Shown piece by piece: positions 13,530 to 19,806 of a DNA stretch of 19,806 nt. The notes under the pieces are model-generated. The model searched no databases. It was not told the origin of the DNA and saw only the letters and a program-made list of their open reading frames with translations. Origin of the DNA: JAJYIW01 sp036787065 (GTDB lineage Bacteria > Chloroflexota > Anaerolineae > Anaerolineales > Anaerolineaceae); contig DAIQPZ010000037.1 in assembly GCA_036787065.1 (NCBI GenBank), positions 1-19,806 of the forward strand, read 5' to 3'. A program made the translations under genes and the position numbers. Positions within the stretch are counted from its first letter, which is position 1, and every line of letters starts with the position of its first letter.

Positions 13530-14093
13530 TTAAAACAAGAAATGGAAATATGTCAGCAGGAGCGGTTGGAGCGCGAGCATCAGGCTGCCTGCCGCGATCC
13601 CAACCAGGGTACCGGCGAGGATATCTGAAAGGTAATGCACACCCATCATGACCCGTGCCAGGCTGACGGCCGGCGCCCACAATACCAGCAGGACCGCAAA
13701 CCAGGCCGGCCCCAGCCCGATCGCCAGGATGGCCAGCATTCCCATTCTGGCTGCGTGACCGGATGGGAAAGAGTGGGGATCGGTATTGCGGTAAATGGCT
13801 CCCCATTCACCTTCTGGTCTGGGCCGGCGGATCAGGTATTTTATCCCGAACACGACCAGCGCCAGCCCTCCCACGCCGATGGCCAGCAGCATGGCGTGGG
13901 CATGCCAGGATGGGCTGCCCAACAGCCAGATCAATCCTAATCCGACCATCCAAAACCACGAATCACCGGAATGTGCAAGGAAGGCCGCAAACCTGCGTTT
14001 AATGCCGGTTTTTTCATCCAGGCGTAAGCGGTTGGAGGCTTGAAAATCGACCTTAAGCAAGGCTTCGATTTTAAACTGGGTTGGCCAATGCAT
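13530..14093 (-). CDS. PAP2-family membrane phosphatase
   Basis: The 187-residue protein has about five membrane helices and the three PAP2 motifs: KYLIRRPRP (85-93; the KxxxxxxRP form), PSGH (110-113) and RVMMGVHYLSD (147-157; RxxxxxHxxxD with catalytic H153). Such enzymes dephosphorylate phosphatidic acid, undecaprenyl pyrophosphate or other lipid phosphates at the outer face of the membrane. The ATG lies inside the end of the preceding nucleotidyltransferase gene (23-bp overlap), so translation is coupled. It is the last gene of a three-gene minus operon. The exact lipid substrate is not readable. Confidence 0.88.
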   Translation of the reverse strand: MHWPTQFKIEALLKVDFQASNRLRLDEKTGIKRRFAAFLAHSGDSWFWMVGLGLIWLLGSPSWHAHAMLLAIGVGGLALVVFGIKYLIRRPRPEGEWGAIYRNTDPHSFPSGHAARMGMLAILAIGLGPAWFAVLLVLWAPAVSLARVMMGVHYLSDILAGTLVGIAAGSLMLALQPLLLTYFHFLF

Positions 14094-14865
14094 GGGCGAT
14101 GGAGGCAGTGAGGTCGTTGCTAATGATTTCGAGCTGGTGGGGTTTATCTACATCCATGGCCATCTCCGCGTAAGGGCAGAGCAAGGCATGCCCGCGGAAA
14201 CCGAGACGCTGGCTAATGATTTTTTCTATCCTGGCAATTGAATAGCGCCGCAAAAGCAGCATGAGCAGAGTATCAAACCCGACTATGGAGGCTTGTTTTA
14301 ATGGACTTTTTCGTGCCGCAATGATTTTATTCCATGCCGGATTCTCATTTGAAAGGGCGCTGGCGCGCATAGCATTGATATCTCCACCACACAGCTCCAG
14401 TTCCTGTAAATGCAGATAGGTGCGGTGCGAACCCGGGAAACGTTTTTCCATGACTTCACGGGTAATCACGTTGTAATATAAATCGTGTTCTGTCTGTTGG
14501 ATAATATTGATCAGCCAATCAACCATTTCGCCTGTGAGAGCAGGGATATCAGAGGAAGCAGCGATAACCAGGTCGGCGCTCGGGTCCTGCCGGGTAATTT
14601 CGCTAACACCCGCGCGCAGGTTTTCTAACATGCCGTGGTGGTCATCCAGCAGGGTCATGGGTTTAAGACTGTTCAGGGAAGTGGTTGGGGGGAGACCGAC
14701 TACCACGATGCGGCGGATTTGTTGAGCGGCATTCAGCGCATCGAGCACCCATTGGATCATGGGTTTACCACTGATATCCAATAACGCTTTGGGCCTGCCC
14801 AGAGTATAGGCGAAAAGTGGATCGCCTTCAACCGGTGTACCGCCAGCAGTTACAATCACATCCAT
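14071..14865 (-). CDS. MobA-like nucleotidyltransferase
   Basis: The 264-residue protein opens with VTAGG (5-9), then LGRPKALLDISGKPMIQWVLDAL (22-44), the nucleotide-binding signature of sugar-phosphate and molybdenum-cofactor nucleotidyltransferases. ASSDIPAL carries the probable metal-binding aspartate. The first loop is longer than in classic LxAGxGxRM enzymes and lacks its RM, so the donor nucleotide may be held differently. The second half (about 140-264) has no motif I can name. It starts 2 bp after the quinate-dehydrogenase-like gene and overlaps the PAP2 gene. The activated compound is unknown; a lipid head-group precursor would suit the PAP2 neighbour, but that is inference. Confidence 0.75.
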   Translation of the reverse strand: MDVIVTAGGTPVEGDPLFAYTLGRPKALLDISGKPMIQWVLDALNAAQQIRRIVVVGLPPTTSLNSLKPMTLLDDHHGMLENLRAGVSEITRQDPSADLVIAASSDIPALTGEMVDWLINIIQQTEHDLYYNVITREVMEKRFPGSHRTYLHLQELELCGGDINAMRASALSNENPAWNKIIAARKSPLKQASIVGFDTLLMLLLRRYSIARIEKIISQRLGFRGHALLCPYAEMAMDVDKPHQLEIISNDLTASIAHALANPV

Positions 14866-14867
14866 GC

Positions 14868-15794
14868 TTAATTTAACTCCTGCAGTTGGGGCGCCAGTTT
14901 TAGTTTAACCAGCAGCCCATTCAGTTCATTAAAATAATTTCCCGGGTGGCGGTAATCCACCGGGTCTTTGCGTCCACTCCATGCGATCAGGGCTGCTTCC
15001 ATCATATTGGTACCAAAGGATCGCCCATCGAGCACCGGGGTGGTGGTCAGCAGGTATTTCACGCCGGCTTTTCGGAAGAGAGCAACGTCGTCCTGGGTGG
15101 TGGTGTTGGTTACAATCACTTTATCGGCGAGGGTGTCTGGCATATAACGGGTAATATAATGGCAGTCGCCCGCGATGATGGTGGCGCTATCGAACCAGCG
15201 CTCCCATTTGGGAGTCCGTTTATTTTGGGATTCACCTGTGGGGTAGATCCAATGAAAGGGTATACGTCCGGCGATAGGCATCAGCAGGGCCGCCAGGACT
15301 TTTACACTGGTTTCGGACCGCAGGGGAAAAGGCAGCCCCAGGGCAAACATCATATCGCCATAAATGCACTCATAACCGCTTTGGGCGAAGGACTGTGCCA
15401 TCCCCCAACGGTCGGTGGCCGCGCAGATGAAAGCCCTTTTGGGTTTGGTTTTTAGCCAGGAGCCGATTTTATCTTCCAGCGCCTGGGCGCAGCCCCGCTC
15501 GAGGGTCTGTTTTAACCCATTCCCATCGACCATGGGGGTCTTATTGACGAACCGTACCATGGAATGGATCGAGTATAACGGGTAAAATTTATCGCCCACC
15601 ATGACACCCAGGTCTGTACCGCCCACGCCAAAGGCATCTACCACCCCGTCCATCTCGCGGAAGAGTTGGGCAGCCTTTTCCATATCTCCGTCCGTACCGA
15701 TTCTTTCGATCGATACCATCTCACCCATGAGGTCGATTTGGACGGCTTTATCGCGTTTTGATGAACCGATACTGATACTGACGGCGCGTTTCAT
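14868..15794 (-). CDS. Quinate 5-dehydrogenase-like conserved protein
   Basis: The product is 308 residues from the ATG at 15794-15792, chosen because AGGGAG lies 9 nt upstream; a longer frame from 15866 lacks an SD. It begins MKRAVSISIGSSKRDK, with IERIGTDGDMEKA and DAFGVGGTDLGVMVGDKFYPL following, and later HYITRYMPDTL and VTNTTTQDDVALFRKAGV. I recall close relatives annotated as quinate 5-dehydrogenase in Firmicutes and Chloroflexi genomes. The usual shikimate-dehydrogenase dinucleotide motif (GxGGxxxA) is not clear, so I treat that name as provisional. It is the first gene of the operon with the nucleotidyltransferase and PAP2 genes. A TATACT at about 15813-15818 on the minus strand could be its -10. 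Confidence 0.6.
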   Translation of the reverse strand: MKRAVSISIGSSKRDKAVQIDLMGEMVSIERIGTDGDMEKAAQLFREMDGVVDAFGVGGTDLGVMVGDKFYPLYSIHSMVRFVNKTPMVDGNGLKQTLERGCAQALEDKIGSWLKTKPKRAFICAATDRWGMAQSFAQSGYECIYGDMMFALGLPFPLRSETSVKVLAALLMPIAGRIPFHWIYPTGESQNKRTPKWERWFDSATIIAGDCHYITRYMPDTLADKVIVTNTTTQDDVALFRKAGVKYLLTTTPVLDGRSFGTNMMEAALIAWSGRKDPVDYRHPGNYFNELNGLLVKLKLAPQLQELN

Positions 15795-16040
15795 GCTGAA
15801 CTTCTCCCTGACAAAGTATACACCTAAGGAAATATTCTGAACATGAAGTTGATTTTGATTCCCCATGAATCCCGTGGAATGGTCCCCAAAATGTGGGGTT
15901 TCATCACGGAAATTCCCATTGAACTATTTTTTTAACTCTTGAGCAATTTACTTAACCCCAAATACCCTGAAAAGAAACGAACAAGCAACCGGGCTTCTTA
16001 GGAATACCACAGCCAATCCTGAACACAAGTCATAAAAAAT

Positions 16041-16068
16041 TTGACAGGCTATGTTAAATGAGTATAAT
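16041..16068 (+). promoter_or_regulatory. Consensus sigma-70-type promoter of the ABC transporter operon
   Basis: TTGACA (16041-16046) and TATAAT (16063-16068) are both perfect consensus hexamers, 16 nt apart. The start would be near 16075, leaving a 5' leader of about 140 nt before the GTG of the binding protein. It is the strongest promoter in the window. Confidence 0.75.
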
Positions 16069-16078
16069 GGATAGAATA

Positions 16079-16123
16079 TTCATTTTAACCACCATGAAAT
16101 ATTTAAAATGAAGGAGGTGGTTA
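16079..16123 (+). promoter_or_regulatory. Interlocked inverted repeats around an AAGGAGG in the leader
   Basis: TTCATTTTAA (16079-16088) pairs perfectly with TTAAAATGAA (16103-16112), and TAACCACC (16086-16093) pairs perfectly with GGTGGTTA (16116-16123). The pairings cross and share 3 nt, so they would form either an H-type pseudoknot or two alternative hairpins. AAGGAGG (16111-16117) sits at the junction. An ATG at 16108 opens only a six-codon frame. It could be a riboswitch-like control element, or a DNA operator at +5 of the promoter. Confidence 0.4.
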
Positions 16124-16216
16124 TATAATTTCCTTTTTCATAGCAGAATCATTACCCTTATCCCCGAAAAATGCAACAAATTAAGCATTAAGGTAATTCT
16201 TCTCAGGAGGAGAAAA

Positions 16217-17962
16217 GTGAAACGCCATTTCTTATTTACATTGGCAAGTGTTGTAATTGTTATAAGCATGGCCCTAACGGCCTGCCAATCCGCAGCGACG
16301 ACTACTCCCGCCGCTCTCCCAACTGCCGCGCCGGCCGCCACTGATACGCCCGCTGCTGCAGTTCCACCGGCTGCCGCCGTCAGCTATCCATTGAAACTGG
16401 CTGCGCCAGATTGCAAATATAGTGGTGAGTTTAAATCTATCGAAGCCCCGGATGCCAATACCGTCGTATTCAACTTGTGCTACACGGATGCCGCATTCCC
16501 ATCGAAGGTTGCGTTTGCTTCTAATGAAATTTTACCCAAGGCGCTGCTCGATTCCACCGGCGGCGACTCGGCCAAAATCGGCGCGGCCCTGATTGGCACC
16601 GGCCCCATGACCTTAAAAGAATGGGTCAAGGGCGATCACCTTACCTTCTTGGCCAACGCCAACTATTGGGGTGGCGCTCCCACACTGAAGACCCTGGTGA
16701 TGAAATGGTCCGCCCAATCTGCCCAACGCCTGCTCGAGCTTCAATCCGGTAACGTGGATGCCTACGAGCTGGTCGGCCCGGACGATATCGCCACGGTCCA
16801 GAAGGACACCAAACTATCCTTCCAGCCCATCGTCGCTACGAATACCCTGTATTTTGGGATGAACAACACCAAACCCCCCTTTGACAAAGAAGCAGTGCGC
16901 CAGGCTTTTGCCCAGGCGATTGACAAGCAGCGCATTGTCGACAACTTCTTCCCCAAGGGTTCATCCGCGGCGGATCAGTTCCTCTATCCAGGTTTGAAAC
17001 CTGGTTATACCGATGGTTACAAGTGGTACGATTACAACCCTACCGCGGCCAAACAGGCGCTGACCGACGCCGGGTTTGATTTCAACCAGATCATCCCATT
17101 CTCGTACCGCACGAATTCCCGCGGCTACGCCCCCGATCCCAGCCAGATCGCCCAGGATGTCCAGGCTCAATTGGCCACGATCGGCGTCAAGATCAAACTG
17201 GATGTTCAGGAATCGGCAACCCTGATCGGAAATTCCGGTAAAGGCAATCTGGGCTTCTTCCTCCTCGGCTGGGGTGAAGATTATCCGGATGCGACCGACT
17301 GGTTTGATTATCATTTCGGCGCTTCCAGCAAGACATTTGGAAATTCCTATTCTGACCTGGTGGCTGCCATCCAGCAGGGTGGACAATCCGCCGATCCGGC
17401 TGCCCGCCAGAAGGCTTACGATCAGGTGAATGCGCTGATCAAACAGCACGTCCCCATGATCCCGGTCGCGCACGGTTCATCGGGTAATTCCTTCAAAGCC
17501 AGTGTCAAGAACGTCGTCGTTGGCCCGTATAATATCAACTTCCCTAACCAACAAACTGATTCTGGCCAATTGGTCTGGCTGCAGACCGGTCAGCCCATCA
17601 GCCTGTGGTGTGGTGACGAGACCGATGGTGAAACCATCACCGCGTGCATGCTGGTTAACGAACCCTTGCTGCGCTACAAGTTCGGCACAACCCAGACTGA
17701 GCCCTCTCTGGCGACCAGCTTTGATGCCAACGCGGATCTGACTCAATATACTTTCCACTTACGCCAGGGTGTCAAGTGGTCGGACGGTTCGGCATTCTCA
17801 GCCGCGGATGTCTTCGCCACCTATACTGCCCAGTGGGATTACAAGAACCCCAATCACAAGGGTAATACGGGCGTATTTGAATATTTCGGCACTCTCTTCG
17901 GCGCGATCTTGAATACACCTCCAGCCGCTACGCCTACGCCTGCCGCAACTGCCACCAAGTAA
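16217..17962 (+). CDS. Oligopeptide-type ABC transporter substrate-binding lipoprotein (SBP family 5), apparently circularly permuted
   Basis: The 581-residue lipoprotein has a signal peptide with lipobox LTAC (C23) and an Ala/Thr/Pro linker (24-56). It captures peptides or related solutes outside the membrane for the permeases encoded downstream. The domain order is unusual. Residues 70-160 (FKSIEAPDANTVVFNL, ILPKALL, GTGPMTLKEW, NANYWGG) match the middle of normal family-5 proteins. The C-lobe follows (MNNTKPPFDKEAVRQAFAQA; GWGEDYPDA). Only then, at about 450-566, comes the normal N-terminal lobe: NEPLLRYKFG, EPSLATSFD, YTFHLRQGVKWSDG, FSAADV and FEYFGTLF. A second Ala/Thr/Pro tail ends the protein. 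The GTG start follows AGGAGG by 6 nt. A hairpin separates it from the permease gene. Confidence 0.88.
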   Translation: MKRHFLFTLASVVIVISMALTACQSAATTTPAALPTAAPAATDTPAAAVPPAAAVSYPLKLAAPDCKYSGEFKSIEAPDANTVVFNLCYTDAAFPSKVAFASNEILPKALLDSTGGDSAKIGAALIGTGPMTLKEWVKGDHLTFLANANYWGGAPTLKTLVMKWSAQSAQRLLELQSGNVDAYELVGPDDIATVQKDTKLSFQPIVATNTLYFGMNNTKPPFDKEAVRQAFAQAIDKQRIVDNFFPKGSSAADQFLYPGLKPGYTDGYKWYDYNPTAAKQALTDAGFDFNQIIPFSYRTNSRGYAPDPSQIAQDVQAQLATIGVKIKLDVQESATLIGNSGKGNLGFFLLGWGEDYPDATDWFDYHFGASSKTFGNSYSDLVAAIQQGGQSADPAARQKAYDQVNALIKQHVPMIPVAHGSSGNSFKASVKNVVVGPYNINFPNQQTDSGQLVWLQTGQPISLWCGDETDGETITACMLVNEPLLRYKFGTTQTEPSLATSFDANADLTQYTFHLRQGVKWSDGSAFSAADVFATYTAQWDYKNPNHKGNTGVFEYFGTLFGAILNTPPAATPTPAATATK

Positions 17963-18059
17963 GGCAAAAGGTTTTTATTCAACGCTCTCATGTCTTCACC
18001 GTTGTTGGTTTAATTAATCAATGACTGTAAGCATGAAGTGGTAAAATTGACGACGAAGT

Positions 18060-18100
18060 GGATGGGGCATAGCAGGACCATTGACTGTTGTGCCCCATCC
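18060..18100 (+). terminator. Hairpin, possible partial terminator or mRNA-stabilising stem
   Basis: GGATGGGGCA (18060-18069) pairs perfectly with TGCCCCATCC (18091-18100) around a 21-nt loop. The trailing sequence is only moderately T-rich, so read-through is likely. Such a stem after a binding-protein gene commonly gives more binding protein than permease. Confidence 0.35.
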
Positions 18101-18108
18101 TGTTATAT
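18081..18108 (+). promoter_or_regulatory. Possible second promoter for the permease genes
   Basis: TTGACT (18081-18086) and TTATAT (18103-18108) are 16 nt apart and overlap the right arm of the hairpin above. A weak candidate. Confidence 0.22.
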
Positions 18109-18213
18109 GTTTGTCAGGTCATTGCAACCGCGGTTGTGGTAACCTGCATCCCCAAAGACAGGGTTACGATAACGTAAGTCGCCGTTGGCATACCGGTTTG
18201 TCATAAGGTTATC

Positions 18214-19290
18214 ATGCTCCAATTCACTACCCGCCGCCTTTTATTACTCATTCCAGTTTTGTTAGGGGTCCTGCTGGTGACGTTAATCATTTCCCGGTTA
18301 GTGCCCGGTGACCCCTGTATCGCGATGATGGGTGAGAAAGCTACCCAGGCTCAGTGCGCTGCTTTCAGGGAGCGCTTTGGCTTGAATGATAATATTGGCG
18401 TACAATTTGTCCGTTACCTGGGTAATCTGGTCCAGGGTGATTTTGGCGAATCCATCGAATATAACCGTCCTGTGGTGGAATATATTTCCGAACGGCTGCC
18501 AATGACTTTCGAATTGACATTTGGAGCGATGCTGTTTTCAACGGTTTTTGGCGTTTTGTTAGGTGTTATCTCCGCTTTGCGGCGAAACACGATCGTCGAT
18601 ACGCTGACGATGATTGGGGCGAATATCGGAATTTCTATGCCAGTTTTCTGGTTGGGATTGATGTTGGCTTATGTGTTTGCCCTGTTATTAAAAGGCACAC
18701 CTTTCTTCATACCCCCATCTGGCCGTTTGACCCCAGGCCTATCGTATGATCCGTTATCGACTGTCTGGCATCTTCAAAATCTGACCGGATTACCCAGGCT
18801 GGTGATTAATTTTCTCTCGAATTCAGTGATCATCAACAGCCTGCTGACCGGTAATTTCTCCACTTTACGAGATGCTTTTTGGCATTTGCTGTTACCGTCC
18901 TTGGCTGTGGGTACGATACCCCTGGCCACCGTCGCCCGTATGACCCGTTCCAGCTTGCTGGATGTACTCGGCCAGGATTACATCCGCACCGCCCGGGCGA
19001 AAGGATTGGTCGAAAACCTGGTTATCTCTAAACATGCGCTGCGCAACGCGCTCATCCCCATCGTCACCGTCATCGGCCTGGAAACGGGGGCTTTGTTGTC
19101 GGGGGCTGTCTTGACAGAGACAGTCTTTGCCTTACCTGGGATGGGGACAGCGCTGGTGACTGCCATCCTCGCGCGCGATTATCCTGTCGTACAGGGCTTT
19201 ACCGTGATAATTGCCTTTATCTTTGTCATGGCGAACTTAATCGTCGATCTTTCTTACGCCTATATGGATCCCCGCATTCGATTGGAATAA
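18214..19290 (+). CDS. ABC transporter permease, DppB/OppB type
   Basis: The 358-residue protein has about six membrane helices. The N-terminus MLQFTTRRLLLLIPVLLGVLLVTL is followed by LVPGDP and ERFGLND, the standard start of DppB-type permeases. The cytoplasmic ATPase-docking (EAA) loop is DYIRTARAKGL followed by VISKHALRNALIP near the C-terminus, and it ends YAYMDPRIR. It forms the membrane channel with the DppC-type permease encoded 6 bp downstream. The central periplasmic loop (about 160-225) is somewhat longer than usual. The ATP-binding subunits are expected beyond the window. No strong SD is seen before the ATG. Confidence 0.94.
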   Translation: MLQFTTRRLLLLIPVLLGVLLVTLIISRLVPGDPCIAMMGEKATQAQCAAFRERFGLNDNIGVQFVRYLGNLVQGDFGESIEYNRPVVEYISERLPMTFELTFGAMLFSTVFGVLLGVISALRRNTIVDTLTMIGANIGISMPVFWLGLMLAYVFALLLKGTPFFIPPSGRLTPGLSYDPLSTVWHLQNLTGLPRLVINFLSNSVIINSLLTGNFSTLRDAFWHLLLPSLAVGTIPLATVARMTRSSLLDVLGQDYIRTARAKGLVENLVISKHALRNALIPIVTVIGLETGALLSGAVLTETVFALPGMGTALVTAILARDYPVVQGFTVIIAFIFVMANLIVDLSYAYMDPRIRLE

Positions 19291-19296
19291 CCCTTT

Positions 19297-19806
19297 ATGG
19301 CAGTTGACGTTCCCATCCTTTCCGCAGAAACAGTTTTAACCTTAAAGCGCCAGTCTCCAACGCTGGAAGCGCTGCGCCGTTTCACCCGTCACCGTTCAGC
19401 CCAGGTCGGCCTGTTAATTTTCTCTATCCTCCTTTTAACCGCTATTTTCGCGCCTCTCATCGCCCCCTACGACCCGATTTTACCTCTAACCCACGTCAAG
19501 CGCCGGGATGCTCCCTGTATTCACTTATTGGGCTGTCCTGCGGATCAACCCCAGCACCTGATGGGCATCGATAGCAATAATCGCGATCTATTCTCACGCC
19601 TTGTGTTTGGGTCGCGCCTTTCTTTGCAAATCGGTCTGGTGACCATCAGCTTTGCCATCCTTGTGGGGGGGTTACTCGGTGCATTTGCGGGTTTCTGGGG
19701 CGGATGGGTGGATAACATCATTATGCGGTTGATGGATATCTTATTGGCCTTTCCCGGTCTACTTCTGGCAATCGCCATTGTCTCGGTGTTGGGTCCGGGT
19801 CTGATA
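19297..19806 (+). CDS. ABC transporter permease, DppC/OppC type (5' part)
   Basis: The frame opens at ATG 19297, 6 bp after the DppB-type stop, and stays open for 170 codons to the window end, so it is 3'-truncated by the window. It has a polar N-terminus, then RRFTRHRSAQVGLLIFSILLL (first helix), FAPLIAPYDP, then LMGIDSNNRDLFSRLVFGSRLSLQIG, the hallmark of DppC-type permeases (normally GTDxxGRDxxSR). A run of helices follows, with MRLMDILLAFPGLLLAIAI. The GTD and GR of the hallmark read GID and NR here. It pairs with the DppB-type protein to form the translocation channel. Confidence 0.93.
   Translation, partial: MAVDVPILSAETVLTLKRQSPTLEALRRFTRHRSAQVGLLIFSILLLTAIFAPLIAPYDPILPLTHVKRRDAPCIHLLGCPADQPQHLMGIDSNNRDLFSRLVFGSRLSLQIGLVTISFAILVGGLLGAFAGFWGGWVDNIIMRLMDILLAFPGLLLAIAIVSVLGPGLI

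Larger units (their letters stand above)
15795..16216. other. Divergent intergenic region and leader of the ABC transporter operon
   Basis: The 422 bp between the divergent genes hold the plus-strand promoter at 16041-16068 and a structured leader (16075-16216). A small CCCCA/TGGGG hairpin lies at 15884-15898. The stretch 15900-16040 is A/T-rich with no clear frame, repeat or terminator that I can see. Confidence 0.5.
17963..18213 (+). other. Intercistronic region, binding protein / permease
   Basis: This 251-bp gap is long for an operon. It holds the hairpin at 18060-18100, a 12-nt perfect palindrome CAACCGCGGTTG (18125-18136), a GTAACC/GGTTAC stem (18139-18167) and a possible promoter (18081-18108). 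No frame with an SD was found. Confidence 0.45.

Noticed and set aside
14946..15455. A 169-codon plus-strand frame
   Set aside because: It is antisense to the quinate-dehydrogenase-like gene, with a composition explained by that gene's codon usage and no family match.
15795..15866. 24-residue N-terminal extension of the quinate-dehydrogenase-like protein
   Set aside because: The extension has no SD, while the internal ATG at 15794 has AGGGAG at good spacing and begins the family-like MKRAVSISIGSSKRDK.
16961..17473. A 170-codon minus-strand frame
   Set aside because: It is antisense to the solute-binding protein gene and is a codon-usage shadow.

Overview
The window looks like chromosomal DNA of a Chloroflexota bacterium, most likely class Anaerolineae. 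This is an inference from mid-range GC, the mix of Gram-positive-like synteny (a YabE-like 3D-domain protein in front of rsmA/ksgA), archaeal-type geranylgeranyl-reductase and UbiD enzymes, Roadblock/V4R signalling proteins, and the lipoprotein-type peptide-binding protein. No database search was possible. Most of the sequence is densely coding, with no tRNA, rRNA, CRISPR array, integrase or transposase.

Layout. 1-720: the 3' end of an unidentified gene and a 5'-truncated isoprenylcysteine-methyltransferase-like gene, with a long hairpin repeat between them. 721-1174: no protein gene, but a candidate ~200-nt non-coding RNA with its own promoter and terminator, then a second copy of the repeat. 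1175-3396: a 3D/G5/DUF348 cell-wall protein overlapping rsmA. 3393-6034 (minus): a Roadblock protein, a V4R protein, a response regulator with a degenerate GGDEF-like domain, and a DPM1-like glycosyltransferase, read from a clear TTGACA/TACATT promoter. 6397-9235: a UbiD-family decarboxylase and a D-Ala-D-Ala-ligase-like ATP-grasp enzyme. 9252-9333: a third copy of the repeat. 9330-11313/11421 (minus): a multi-pass membrane protein and a geranylgeranyl-reductase-family flavoprotein. 11323-13423: a promoter, a leader with a ladder of terminator-like hairpins, then rsgA and an RNHCP zinc-ribbon protein. 13530-15794 (minus): a quinate-5-dehydrogenase-like protein, a MobA-like nucleotidyltransferase and a PAP2 phosphatase. 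16041-19806: a promoter and structured leader, an oligopeptide-type ABC transporter binding lipoprotein, and two permeases, the second cut by the window end.

Main points of interest. (1) A three-copy hairpin repeat (24-26 bp stem, 3-nt loop, then exactly 18 nt, then CTGAGCAG). The stem sequence differs between copies while pairing is kept, and the copies overlap gene ends. (2) The family-5 solute-binding protein appears circularly permuted: the segment normally at the N-terminus is at the C-terminus. (3) Three transcribed non-coding or leader regions each hold a near-perfect anti-SD complement (AAGGAGG) with no start codon of a recognisable gene behind it; each is embedded in, or next to, predicted hairpins.
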